Shown here: piece after piece, positions 46,670 through 57,739 of the stretch | Layout of the letters: every line of letters begins with the position of its first letter | How positions within the stretch are numbered: the stretch's first letter is position 1 | Program-made: the position numbers and the translations under genes | Notes under the pieces: model-generated | What the model was told of the DNA's origin: nothing | The model's input: only the letters and a program-made list of their open reading frames with translations | The model's database searches: none | Origin: Agapanthus africanus | Lineage: Eukaryota; Streptophyta; Magnoliopsida; Asparagales; Amaryllidaceae | DNA length: 64,000 nt | Direction: 5' to 3' | Assembly (NCBI GenBank): GCA_030015575.1 | Contig: CM057339.1 | Coordinates: 695,528,761-695,592,760 of the forward strand

Positions 46670-46810
46670 TTCTGAACTCTTCCTCTTGTGTGTGTTCTAT
46701 ATACTAAGAACTGCGGTTTGATTTAGAACGTCAATGCTTTTAGATAACATGCTTGAACCGATCAACTATTGATATAGGAAATGTTCAAAACATTATCCAA
46801 CAATACAAAA

Positions 46811-47257
46811 TTATATCCTTTCTTTACTAATAAAGAGACTGATATGATTTTGTATATCAGGTTCGGTATCTAATAACATTTGTTCAGAATCAATGTATTC
46901 TGGTAATACAGGGTGATAGTGACCAACAGACTTGGTTGCAACACTTGCACCATTTTCTGTCTCATGAAACTTATCACCCGTTCTCAGTTCTCTACCTTTC
47001 TGTAGCCCATGCAACAGATTACATATGCGGGATCCTGATCTGGTATCTCATACCTAGGACGTAAAGAATACTGAGAAACAGTTCTTTGTAATGAACACAC
47101 CCGAAAAAGATGCATCAGCATGCACTTTCTTCGTTTGGGAGGCACGGGAAATCTGGTATTCCCTAATTTCCTGCTCTGTCTTATAACAATTATAAGTTAG
47201 AGCGGGACCAACGTTCCCCAGCTCAGTATAACAAGCGGGTTCGGTCAATATATCCAT
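46811..47257 (-). pseudogene. Copia gag/protease region remnant (element E)
   Basis: 46811-47014 carries GASVATKSVGHYHPVLPE followed by DIQNHISLFIS, matching the segment between protease and pre-integrase of copia elements. 47054-47257 (MDILTEPACYTELGN...) is probably the beginning of gag. A CCHC knuckle and the protease Asp are not seen, so a deletion between the two pieces is likely. Gag would have started near 47260-47300. Confidence 0.55.
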
Positions 47258-47722
47258 TTTATTATCTTGATTAAGGCGTGATATGGTCGCTACCTAGAGA
47301 GAGAGAGAAGAAAACACTCAGCGTATGCTCTTGCAAGATTAGATTGGTTATCAATTTATCCAATCAGGATGTCTCCCACTGTTTTAATCAAATCTTCCTT
47401 CAAACCCTAAAAGGAAAGACTAGCCGGGATTAATTACACGCTACAAGTTCGCCAATCTTTCAGCCAGGCCAGTGTCGGTACTTTGAGGGAGGTCCCCCGT
47501 GCTTTCGCACGAACCTAATTAAAGTAAACCTCGTTTTCCCAGGGGCGTAACCCCGTTAACACCTTTCTAGACACCTACTTGATCGGCTAATTGTAATGTA
47601 TAAAACTCTCCCAGGAGTAACTCTTACTCGCAGCGGGTATCGGGATCCAACTATCTCATAGAAGGTATGCAATCTCATTGCAAATTTCAACACTTGAAAT
47701 CCTCAATAATATTTTGCCCCAA

Positions 47723-47935
47723 GCGATCTATGACCTTGACAAGGTCAACAAACCATAGACCGCAAGTCAAGTTCAACCCGTCATTTCCTGATTGAATTAA
47801 ACACACCCGCACGACCCTTGACAAGGTCAACAAAGTCGCATGACTACCCTAATCCAATCGCATCATATGCTTATGCAGATAAGCATAAATAGCTACCGCA
47901 CACTGCGCCTTGACAAGGTCAACAAATGCAGCACG
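47723..47935 (-). other. Constant-loop hairpin array in copia leader (element E)
   Basis: Read on +: hairpin 1 GCGATCTATG...CATAGACCGC (47723-47763), hairpin 2 GCACGAC...GTCGCATG (47809-47842), hairpin 3 CACTGC...GCAGCA (47901-47933). All three enclose CCTTGACAAGGTCAACAAA. A fourth hairpin, TATGCTTA...TAAGCATA with loop TGCAGA (47866-47887), is perfect. Non-Watson-Crick positions are A-C on +, which are G-U in the element's sense RNA. Lies about 0.4-0.65 kb upstream of the presumed gag start. Confidence 0.65.
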
Positions 47936-48069
47936 AATACTATGAAGTACTTATCTGAAATGACAGAGGGCTACGACGGGTTTTTCAGAAAACCCTTTGC
48001 ATAATGAACTTGATATCGTTTTAGAATCGAGTGATTTTAAATGGAGTGTTTTTTAGGCTTTTCTAGTTT

Positions 48070-48312
48070 TGCTAAAGGGGTCACTCCCGGTGAAGGGATC
48101 GTCGGCCCTTTCCTCATCGAATAAGGTACAGGATATTTCACAAATATCACTATGCAAAGAAAGAAATATAGGAAGCAATCAAAACACAAACCGAGTTTGT
48201 AGCATCTGCCAGTTATTGCTAAAGGAGTCACTCCCGGTGAAGGGATCTCGGTCCTTTCCTTATCGAATAAGGTGCAGGATGTTCTACAAGGAACACCGCG
48301 ATGAAAAGCAAG
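48070..48312 (-). other. Twin leader unit, two copies (element E)
   Basis: Two direct copies 150 bp apart of GCTAAAGG..GTCACTCCCGGTGAAGGG, each followed by CCTYATCGAATAAGG (a 6-bp stem) and a small hairpin (GATATTT...AAATATC in one, TGTTC...GAACA in the other). The antisense ORF of 103 codons over it contains IPSPGVTPLA twice because of the duplication and is not recognised as a protein. Confidence 0.68.
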
Positions 48313-48651
48313 AACTGTAGCTACCTGTTTTTGAAAATTCGATTCCACAACATCTTAGGTTTCTTTTAGTTTCATTAATCTCATTAATGAAGTCCCATTT
48401 TTATTATGCTTCACAAGCATCTCTTTTGAAACGAAATCTGCAATATAACATATATCTCATATATATAAAATATAAACATTCGTCTCAGGCAGTAATATGA
48501 TCTCATCACAGAACATTGCAACAGAAGAACATATATGAAATATTGGATATACTAGGACGTCCGTGTTTTCAATACGAGCCTGTATAAAACACGGATTCCA
48601 CGGTCGCGATGAATAGCCAAACCCACATCCCTAGACCCCTACGAGAGCGAC

Positions 48652-48737
48652 AAGTAACACTGCCAATTCTAGGGTTAGGAGACCCGGTCCCGACTCCTCG
48701 AGATGGTCTCCCACTAACCCTAGAACCCGGTTACTTG
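48652..48737 (-). other. Long two-part hairpin in leader (element E)
   Basis: Outer CAAGTAAC...GTTACTTG, then TTCTAGGGTTAG...CTAACCCTAGAA (12 bp), then GAGACC...GGTCTC. All stems are perfect; only small bulges separate them. Confidence 0.72.
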
Positions 48738-50325
48738 TGCTCCCCTCCTTAGGTCTACCTAATGCGGAAAAGTAAATAATATACAACGGTGACATCATCC
48801 GCAACCTGGAAGTGCCCCAATAAAAGAATATTACATAAAAATGAATTTTACATGAATGAAAATGAAAAACACTCATCTCACATAAAACCCCCGGCTATTC
48901 AAAACGCGACGATCCAATATAACATATCACAGCAACACATAATATCACATATCATCAACGTAAGCAAGTATGCGTATCCCGATTGTCGTTGATGTATAGC
49001 AACGAAGCCGGCGATACACCACATACTACGCTTACGGTCACAGAAAAGAAAGTGTAAAACTACAACAGTTGGAATCCGCAACCTCCTTAGACATCGCATG
49101 CCTAACCAAATGAATTCCTTAGACATCTCATGCCTAACAATTATAAACCCCGCATTTTAGTCTCATTATCGAAAACTCTTTTCAATATCAAGTCGGGCAA
49201 TTCAATAAGATTCCCGACGTCCTGATCGAATGCTCGTCGCAAACTTTAGTAGACGGCCGCACCTCCAGATGCCGTCGACGAAGTGCACTAAGGCGGAGCA
49301 CCGCTGCCGCAAGCACCCGAACGGATGCTTTCGGTGACGGGGTTCTCCTACAGTCACTTGGTCGGGGCTATGGGGCGTGGCTGTCTATTAAGTTTACCCG
49401 GCGAGTATCCGCGTACGCTACGTGATTGCGATGGACTTTTGATCACATCAAAATTCCGTGGCAACTGATCATCTGAGACTGAACTGCTAGATTTATAATA
49501 TTCAAATTAGTTATCTCATAACCTTTTGTGGATTCCAAATATTGTATCACATTCCAGATAAAACAGAAAATGTTAAACTTTCCGATCGAACAATCAAACA
49601 CCCAAGATTTCCCAATATATCTCAACACTTGAAATCAGTTTAAAAACATCCATCACATGCCACTGTACCAATGGTCCAGCCGTAGAAGGGTCAAGCCAAC
49701 GCCTCACATGTGGCACGCCGTACTGCCCCAAACCCTAAGGTTTAAAAGGCAGTTCAAGACGGTCACATAATCGAGTTAAGGTTTGTTGTCTTCTAGAGGG
49801 TCCACCGCGTTACTTGCACGACTTAGAACGTTCTTACACACGAGGAAAAATCCAACTTTTGAAAAAAATTCCGACAGGGGAAAAAGTGAGTTATCGATAT
49901 CCGCCCGAACTTATTAACAGTTTCTAAAATTATCCGGACAAACTAAACAAAGTTATAATATACGATCGAAACAACGAGTCCCCAATACAACCCAGAAAAC
50001 TCAACACTTGAGTAGAAATAAAAATACCCAGAAGAATCAGGAAGTACATACGGTCATTACTGTGCAGAAACTAACCATCAATCAACAGTAAAGGCCGCGG
50101 AACCGCCGCCAATGCCTTGGTTTGGCCGTGGTTCCGCGGTGAAATAGTTGAGTTAGGGTGTCGTTTTTCACAGTAATTTCTAAAATACCCTGCTGAAATT
50201 TTTGAGCATTTTTAATATGAAAAAAATCACAGTTTTGAAAAATTTCCAGAGAAGGGGTTTTATCAGGTTTTCCGGGTTCGATCGGACTATAAACTTCGTC
50301 TTGACATCGCCTAAAGCTCTAGCTT
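48738..50325 (-). other. Leader of element E, primer-proximal part
   Basis: No gene. Contains a GC-rich hairpin CCGCGGAACC...GGTTCCGCGG (50095-50139, 10 bp perfect, with inner GCCAA...TTGGC), about 190 nt from the primer site in the sense direction. Confidence 0.7.
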
Positions 50326-50338
50326 GGCTCTGATACCA
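50326..50338 (-). other. Primer-binding site of element E
   Basis: GGCTCTGATACCA (sense TGGTATCAGAGCC), one base inside the 5' LTR. Confidence 0.93.
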
Positions 50339-50339
50339 C

Positions 50340-52507
50340 TGTAGGGTTGCTAGGCATGCGCACAAGGTTCTACGAGGCATCAACCATGCCCGATTTAAAA
50401 ATTAGCCGTGCCGAACAACCCGAAACCGGATCTTTAAACTAGAGATTAGGCGAAAACTAACATGCTAAACACTTTAACACTAAGTGAGAGGGATTACAAC
50501 CTTTGTAGATCCGGTCCTTCACTTCTTAAGCTCCGTGTTGAGGTCCCTTCGCTGCGATCATCGGATTCCGGACTCTCGAGAGGTTCCACGAAGAGAAAAA
50601 TGCAGTCTTGCTTCCGATCTTCGATACAAAGATGATCTACCTTGAAGTTTCATTAACACAAGCTAACACTCACTAAAATTGAGTGAACACTCTCATCTAA
50701 AGGGAAAGGGAAGATGAGGATGATGAAGTGGGATTTTTGCTCTCTTTATTTATCTTTTTCTCACATTTATTCATCACTTGGAAAAAAGCTAGTAAGCTTT
50801 TTCCATGAAAGAAAGAAGGAAGAAGATGAACAATATGATAAGCATCCTTTTGTGATGAATAATGCAAAAGAGATAATGATGAATAATGCAACCATGGTCA
50901 ACTAAACTCATGTAGAGAATTAACTAGGGTTAGGGTTTGGGTTGGGTTAAAGCATGAGTCATAATAAAAATATCTTTATCATGACAAAAAGAAACCTTCT
51001 AGAATCAACTAGAAGTGTTAACCCTAATCCAAACCCTAATCATGTTTAAACTCCACTAAACATGATGCATTAGTTATCATATCATGTTACAATATTATAT
51101 ATCACATATATAATATTTATCGTAAAAAAATAAAATAATACAATTAACATATATCGCATATATATCAATGTATTACCCGAGTGAGAAAAAGAATCTTTTA
51201 GTGAGATAATATTAGTTAATGTAATTTAATATATCATATATATTATTATACATTAAATTATCGAATCAACACTTCATCCGAAAATCCGGCTATATCGCAT
51301 ATAACCGACTAATATTTATCTGTACCGATTCATCGAATCAACACTTGATCCGATGAACCGGCTGATATCATATATCGCGAGAATAGAATACGATATCTCA
51401 TATCGCATTATCCTCGGTCCCGCACATATCACATATGTGCTCCTACTCCATTTTGCCTGAGCCAAGAAACCTCTGTGTAGGACTCTAAAGAATCGTCAAT
51501 ACGCCGGCAGTAGGTGATGATCATATCAAACACCTACAAGCTGCAAGCGGTCAGCTAAACGTAACAGCCACCCAGGTATTGAGCGCTCAGAAGATCAACA
51601 AGCAAGTCTGTACATTCTCCTGTGAATCCAAACAGTAACACTCCCGTACAGTCCGGTCTCGTCGTCTGATATGTCGCATATCTCGCCTAGGGGTGGTAAA
51701 CGTCAGACCCCGGTAGCTCGATAAGTCGTGTCGATATGAGGTCTATAACAGTTCGAGAAACTACTGATAACACTTACCAGTAAATCTCAACAACCCTGGA
51801 CAGGGATTTCCGGTTATAGCCAATCGAACACAGCACAACATCAACTCCCTATACCGGGAGAGACGAATCCCCTCCTATCGCTCATTGCCTCCATATGATT
51901 CGGGACTGTACCCAAAAGCCACCTTTTTGCACGCCCTCTTGGACGTGGTATGATGGAAATCAAAGCACAGTGGGAATCACACAAGACTCTATGACAATCT
52001 CGGGTCAACAGACTACTCTGTACCAGTGTCACCGGAGAACTGCCATCTGACGTGAGGTATAATACCATCTGGGAGTTCTCGGCGAGTCCGTCCAGTGTAC
52101 CCAGTCTCCACTGAGCACCCGTACACCATCCTTGATGTCAAACACCGATGGATATGGGATCATCCGTCGCCCATCATATGGGTCAAGATGCGTATACGCT
52201 AGTCTACTCTGGTGCATCGATGCCCTGTCTCGATACACCCTCGACTAGGAACAGTTATACGATGTACTCATCGACTACCGTGGCCCCACTAGTATGATCT
52301 CATCATAGTCCCAGTAGTCGAGTACATATCCTAAGAGCTTTATCAACATGTAACATAGAGACAATCAGTGTACTGTTAAGATAAAGTACAACCAGATATC
52401 ATACTATCATGTCGAGCAAGAAAGTCCTCCCTATATATGTCCAAGCATCCATTACAATATACATCGTATGTACAGTAATGGCCTCTAGGGCATACATATA
52501 ACTAACA
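50340..52507 (-). repeat. 5' LTR of element E (2168 bp)
   Basis: Near-identical to 42350-44518. Ends at 52507; the flanking host sequence resumes five bases later. Confidence 0.94.
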
Positions 52508-52512
52508 ATTGC

Positions 52513-53475
52513 CGCCCCTACAGCCACCTGATGAAAAAGGGAACCCCTTTCGTCTGGGATCACAAATGCCAAGGCGCGCTGGACGAAATCAAGCAGTATC
52601 TGCATAACCCGCCAGTACTGGCCACTCCTGTCAAGGGAAAGCCTCTCATTCTTTATACAACAGCCCTTGAAGGTTCCTTAGGCGCATTATGGGCACAAAA
52701 GAACGACCAAGGGAAAGAAAGAGCTCTCTATTACTTGAGTCGAGTTCTGCTGGGGGCAAAAAGTAATTACTCTCCCATCGAAAAACATTGCCTGGCGTTA
52801 ATCTTCGCGATAACGAAGCTCAGGCATTATGCGTTGGCGCATGAAGTCCGTCTCATATCGAAGGTGGTCCCCCTTAAATATTTAATGTCAAAGGCCATAT
52901 TGAAAGGGAGACTCGCTAAATTGTCCTTGCTCTTAATGGAGTTTTCGATAACCTATCAGCCTCTTAAGGCAGTGAAAGGCCAGGCCATCGCCGAGTTCCT
53001 CGCTGAGCATCCGATACCGGCCGATTCCACTCTGAATTGCGAGCTGCTAGACGAACATGCGTTTGATGCGATCGACGGTAGTAATACCCGATGGGAACTC
53101 TATTTTGATGGAGCGTCTTCCATGAAGAAGCGCAAACAAAGCACCCCTATAATCAAATCGGGGGTAGGCCTCATCTTCATAACTCCACAGGGAGGGATAA
53201 TGCGCTTTGCTTTCTCCTTAACAGAGCCGAGGACGAACAATGAAGCCGAGTATGAAGCTTTGATAGCAGGCCTCGAGATCGCCATCGATATGGGAATTGA
53301 AAACCTCCTCATATCTGGAGACTCCTAGCTGGTCGTTAGTCAAGTAAATGGTGACTATCAGACGTGCAAGCCAGAGTTGGTAAAGTACGGCGAAGAGGTG
53401 CAGCAACTGTTGACCCAAATTCCTTCCTACACCCTTGAAAACATACCGCGTGCGGAAAATAGCAAAGTGGATGCA
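52513..53475 (+). pseudogene. pol: RT end and two RNase H domains (element I)
   Basis: Continues RT after element E (RPYSHLMKKGTPFVW). The first, gypsy-type RNase H (LILYTTALEGSLGALWAQ ... EKHCLALIFAITKLRHY) is degenerate at its acidic residues, as is usual in the Tat lineage. A second RNase H follows: WELYFDGASS, NNEAEYEALIAGLEIA and LLISGDS supply the acidic residues. An in-frame TAG at 53326-53328 directly follows GDS; the frame then continues to SKVDALAKLAKEL. The double RNase H is what places this element in the Tat group. Confidence 0.87.
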
Positions 53476-54897
53476 TTAGCCAAGCTTGCTAAAGAATTGG
53501 CCGATGAGAACCTCGATGACATAAGAATCGTGGTACAAAGCCGTCGGATCCTCGCACCGGCGGAAATATCTCCGGAATCATCCGAGAAAAAGGAAGCAAC
53601 TGAACAGACGGCCCTACGAATAAAAGACCAAGAAAAGGTTGAAGATTGGAGAGAAGTCTTTATAGACTACTTCAAATCACGTAGAACGCCTGAGGATGCG
53701 TCCTCAAAACATCAGCTCATGAAGCGAGCCCTATCTTTCGCCTTCGTCAATGATACTCTGTACAAGAGGTCATTTGATTCTCTGCGGTTGAGATGCCTGG
53801 GACCTGAAGAAGAGAAAAGAGTCATTCAAGAAGTTCACTACGGACTCTGCGGTTCTCACCAAGCCGGACCGAAGATGAAGTTGAAGATTAAACGGATGGG
53901 CTACTACTGGCCCACGATGATTCAGGGCTGCCTCGAGTATGCGAAGCAATGCCACTCATGCCAGATCCATGGGAACTTCATCCATCAGAATCCAAATCCA
54001 CTACACCCAACAGTGGCTAGCTGGCCGTTTAAAATGTGGGGAACTGACATAATTGGCCCCATCGAACCAGCATCGTCCAGAGGACATCGTATCATTTTGG
54101 CGACGACTGATTACTTCTCCAAATGGGCAGAAGCAGCACCGTTGAAGGAAGTGAAGACGAAGAATATACTCCATTTCTTCAAAACGCACGTCATTTATCG
54201 GTTCGGAACCCCGAGACGGATCATCTCCGATAACGGGCCAGCCTACAGAAGCCACAAGATCAGTCGCTTCGCACAACAGCACAACATAGACTGGAGATAA
54301 TCCTCAGTTTATAATCCCCGAGCTAACGGTCTAGCTGAGGCTTTCAATAAGACCTTGACAAAGATCATGAAGAAGACGGTGTCCCAAAATAAACAGGACT
54401 CGCATGAGAGACTGCATGAAGCTCTCTGGTCATATCGAAGTACGTTCAAGACGGCCACGAACACAACGCCGTACGCATTGGTATTCGGTACAGAAGCAGT
54501 ACTTCCCCTCGAGATAGAGTTACCCTCTTTACGAGTAGCAGTTCATTACGAGCCGATGGACGAGGAGAATGCTCACCTTCGGCTTGAGGAGCTCGACGCC
54601 CATGATGAAACTCGGCTCCTAGCGCAGCAGAATCTGGAAGCTTATAAAGCAAAGATGACGTGCTCATATGAAAGATTGACCAGGCCAAGGACATTCCACC
54701 AAGGCGAACTCGTGCTGGTGGTCAAAAGACCTATGATCCCCAATCACGCTAAGCAGAGAAAATTCGAGCCGAACTATGAAGGCCCATATATCATAGACAA
54801 GGTCTACCAGTGTGGAGCCTATCTACTCATGGACATGCATGGAGAAAGGCCCTTCAGGCCAATAAACGGTCGCTTCCTGAAGAAGTACTACGCCTAA
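53476..54897 (+). pseudogene. pol: Integrase (element I)
   Basis: Order: linker, HHCC zinc segment (EVHYGLCGSHQAGPKM ... CHSCQIHG), catalytic Asp 54046-54048 (GTDIIGPI), Asp 54229-54231 (SDNGPA) and Glu 54337-54339 (AEAFNKTL). The spacing between the last two is 35 residues, then the GPY/F module (NYEGPYIIDKVYQCG) and a natural stop at 54895-54897. An in-frame TAA at 54298-54300 lies between the second Asp and the Glu and kills the enzyme. There is no chromodomain, as expected for Tat elements. 54898-54990 holds nothing recognisable. Confidence 0.88.
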
Positions 54898-54989
54898 CGA
54901 GTCACGGCCTAGGTCAATGATAGATGACAATGACTATGTCCCTCGCTATCTTCCTAAGACCAAACTATATAAGTAGTAACCGGCTTCCT

Positions 54990-55245
54990 TTACAACGGAC
55001 CGAAACGTCCTTAAACTAACAATGGACCGAAACGTCCTTAAACTAACAGCGGACCGAAACGTCCTTAAACAAACAATGGACTGAAACGTTCTTAAACTAA
55101 CAGCGGACCGAAACGTCCTAAAACTAACGACGGACCGAAAATTCCTTAAACTAACAGCGGACCGAGACGTCCTTAAACTAATGACGGACCACTACGTCCT
55201 AAAACTAGCTGTTGACCGAGATGTCGATAAACTATGGTGGATTGC
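54990..55245 (+). repeat. 27-bp tandem repeat, about ten copies
   Basis: Unit GGACCGAAACGTCCTTAAAC plus about seven bases; GGAC and GTCC in each unit can pair. Confidence 0.87.
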
Positions 55246-55274
55246 AGCATCCCAAAGATGATACTGAAATAAAA

Positions 55275-55560
55275 AAAGAAAAAAAAAGGAAAACGGTATG
55301 TCCACATGCAAAATGGGCACGGATGAAAACCCGAGAGGGCTCCGTGAGTAAAAACAGCAGGGCTACCGGCGAGTGTTTGTGAAAACCCGAAAGGGCGCAA
55401 CCTCGTTATATAGAAAGAATAAAAAAAAGAATAAAAAAACGGTATGTCCACAAGCAAAATGGGTACGGATGAAAACCCGAAAGGGCTCCGTGAGTAAAAA
55501 CAGTAGGGCTACCGGCGAGTGTTTGTGAAAACCCGAAAGGGCGCAACCTCGTTAAAAGAC
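55275..55560 (+). repeat. ~155-bp direct repeat, two copies
   Basis: Each copy begins near ACGGTATGTCCACA and contains GAAAACCCGAAAGGGC. A single copy exists on the opposite strand in element H (35815-35960). Confidence 0.85.
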
Positions 55561-55776
55561 ACTTACAGGGTCCTCTCGACCTTGTAAGGAGAAACCAGCC
55601 ACGTGGGATCCTTACGACTCACAAGGGAGCAACACACTTAGGGATCCTCACGATTCCTAAGGAGAAATACACTTGCGAGATCCTCACGACTCGTAAGGAG
55701 AACTCTCTTATGGGACCCTCAGGGCTCATAGGATTTGAAAGTCTTAAGTTACAGAGACCTGAACCTGTTCTTAAGC
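55561..55776 (+). other. Six-hairpin cassette, copy 1 of I
   Basis: Stems: CTTACAGG...CTTGTAAG (55562-55588), GTGGG...CTCAC (55603-55622), CTTAGGGAT...ATTCCTAAG (55637-55661), CTTGCGAG...CTCGTAAG (55672-55697), CTTATGGG...CTCATAGG (55707-55732), CTTAAG...CTTAAG with inner ACAG...CTGT (55743-55775). Six non-Watson-Crick pairs in hairpins 1-5, all G-U on the sense strand. 55777-55904 holds nothing more. Confidence 0.75.
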
Positions 55777-55904
55777 AATCCCCACAACCTCCGATATTGC
55801 CCTACAAGTGGTTCAATACTGACCCCTGTATACAATCCACGGGCGCGAATAAACATTTCCCTAACCAAGTCCCATCCGTGACTAGGGATATGTTCGCACG
55901 GTGA

Positions 55905-56126
55905 ACAACCCTTGTAAGTCCTCTCGACTTATAAGGAGAAAGCATTCTTGTAGGATCCTTACGACTTATAAGAGAACATACACTTAGGAATCCTCACGAT
56001 TCCCAAGGAGAAAACACACCTGCGAGATCCTCACGACTTGTAGGGAGAAATACCTTTGTGAGACCCTTACGGCTCATGAAGTCAAAAGCCTTAGTCGACA
56101 GGACCCTAACCCTGTTTACTAAGCTA
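55905..56126 (+). other. Six-hairpin cassette, copy 2 of I
   Basis: Same six positions and loop order: CTTGTAAGTC...GACTTATAAG, CTTGTAGG...CTTATAAG, CTTAGGAAT...ATTCCCAAG, TGCGAG...CTTGTA, a GTGAG...CTCAT-type stem around ACCCTTACGG, then GCCTTAG...CTAAGC with inner ACAGG...CCTGT. Confidence 0.74.
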
Positions 56127-56460
56127 CCTTTGTTCGAGATCGATAGAGGCAAATGATGATTCGCTCCTGGCAATATCCCAGTTGTAGCGCTGCTGATGCC
56201 TAAGACGGTATCAAATTCCAAATCCTTTCATAGCAAATGATGATTCGCTCCGGGCAATATTCCAGTCGTAGCGATGTTGATGCTAAGATTGGCGTCAGAT
56301 TCTAAGTTCCACACTCGCGATAAAAAATATCAGCGAGCCAAAAATGCATATGAAATAGCCGAAATGATTGGGCACCGCGAAAAATAGCCGAAATGATTGA
56401 GCAATCGCAACCTTCGCGATATAAAAAGCTGAAATGATAGAGCATCGCGGAAAGAAATAA
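56127..56460 (+). repeat. Short direct repeats in the tail of element I
   Basis: Two ~90-bp copies containing AAATGATGATTCGCTCC (56150 and 56238), followed by tandem AAATAGCCGAAATGATTG units (56345-56430). Counterparts lie on the opposite strand in element H. 56461-56750 has no recognised feature. Confidence 0.78.
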
Positions 56461-56754
56461 AATAAAGAAAATATATATGAATGAAATTTATGCCCAACAG
56501 GAAATATCGTTTCGATCCCTGTATACAATCCAGGGGCGCAAACAGAGAAGGAATCACATTCCTCCCCCAGGTTTCATCCGAAGAAGGAGCCAAATCTCGA
56601 TGGTCCATAGATGGCCTAAAGATCATCTCAACACTCGTCCAATCACAACGGACAGAACATCAAGAAAAGCGGAAAGGCGACAACTCCCAGTTCCATGACT
56701 CGCTGGCATACAGCTGACCGAGAGTCAAATTCCGACTTCATGAAATACAGACAA

Positions 56755-57735
56755 AGTCAAAAAATTCCTGGTCACGTGGAATGCGGATAACGTTACTTTT
56801 TGACCCCGTGGAAAACGTCCAGAGTGGATCCTGGTCCTCGCAGAGCACGGCAGTGAACCCGTGTGAAGCATCCAGAGCGGAGCCTGGTCCTCGCCGAACA
56901 CGGCAGTGAACCCGTGGGAAGCATCCAGAGCAAAATTCCTGGTCACGTGGAATGAGGATAACGTCACTTTTTGACCCCGTGGAAAACGTCCAGAGCGGAT
57001 CCTGGTCCTCGCAGAGCACGGCAGTGAACCCGTGTGAAGCATCCAGAGTGGAGCCTGGTCCTCGCCGAACACGGCAATGAACCCGTGGGAAGCATCCAGA
57101 GCAGAATTCCTGGTCACGTGGAATGCGGATAACGTCACTTTTTGACCCCGTGGAAAACGTCCTGAGCGGATCCTAGTCCTCGCAGAGCACGGTAGTGAAC
57201 CCGTGTGAAGCATCCAGAGCGGAGCCTGGTCCTCGCCGAACACGGCAGTGAACCCGTGGGAATCATCCAGAGCAAAATTCATGGTCACGTGGAACGCAAA
57301 TAACGTCACTTTTTGACCCTGTGGAAAACATCCAGAGCGGATCCTAGTCCTCGCAAAGCACGGCAGCGAACCCGTGTGAAGCATCCAGAGCGGAGCCTAG
57401 TCCTCGCCGAACACGGCAGTGAACCTGTGGGAAGCATCCAGAGAAAAATTCTTGGTCACGTGGAACGCGGATAACGTCACTCTTTGACCCCGTGGAAAAT
57501 GTCCAGAGCGGATCCTGGTCCTCGCAGAGCACGGAACTGAACCCGTGTGAAGCATCCAGAGCGGAGCCTGGTCCTCGCCGAACACGGTAGTGAACCCGTG
57601 GGAAGCATCCAGAGCAGAATTCCTGGTCACGTAGAACGTGGATAACGTCACTCTTTAACCCCGCGGAAAAAGTCCAGAGCGGAGCCTGGTCCTCGCAGAG
57701 CACGGCAAGGAACCCGTGTGAAGCATCCAGAGTAA
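56755..57735 (+). repeat. 170-171 bp tandem repeat, nearly six copies
   Basis: Start points of the AATTCCTGGTCACGTGGAA phrase: about 56764, 56932, 57102, 57273, 57444 and 57615. Each unit holds two ~57-bp subunits around CTGGTCCTCGC and AACCCGTG. The 171-bp period is a multiple of three, giving long antisense ORFs (up to 219 codons) that are artefacts. Confidence 0.9.
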
Positions 57736-57739
57736 ACAT

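Larger units (their letters stand above)
42350..52507 (-). mobile_element. Copia element E, complete, minus strand (10.2 kb)
   Basis: Two LTRs of 2169 and 2168 bp, primer site, long leader, remnants of protease, integrase, RT and RNase H, and polypurine tract. Flanks AGTGC (42345-42349) and ATTGC (52508-52512) are a 5-bp target duplication with one mismatch, and the host RT reads on across the gap. The LTRs differ at about 37 sites by eye (about 1.7%), so the insertion is young, yet no frame is open beyond about 105 codons. Wording of the domains suggests a Tork/Angela-type relative. Confidence 0.9.

Noticed and set aside
48037..48348. 103-codon minus ORF with IPSPGVTPLA twice
   Set aside because: Lies in the copia leader over a duplicated block; no homologous open frame exists in the matching part of element AB.
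56725..57739. Long minus-strand ORFs (up to 219 codons) with repeated peptide
   Set aside because: They follow the 171-bp tandem repeat, whose period is divisible by three; several frames are open and no motif is present.
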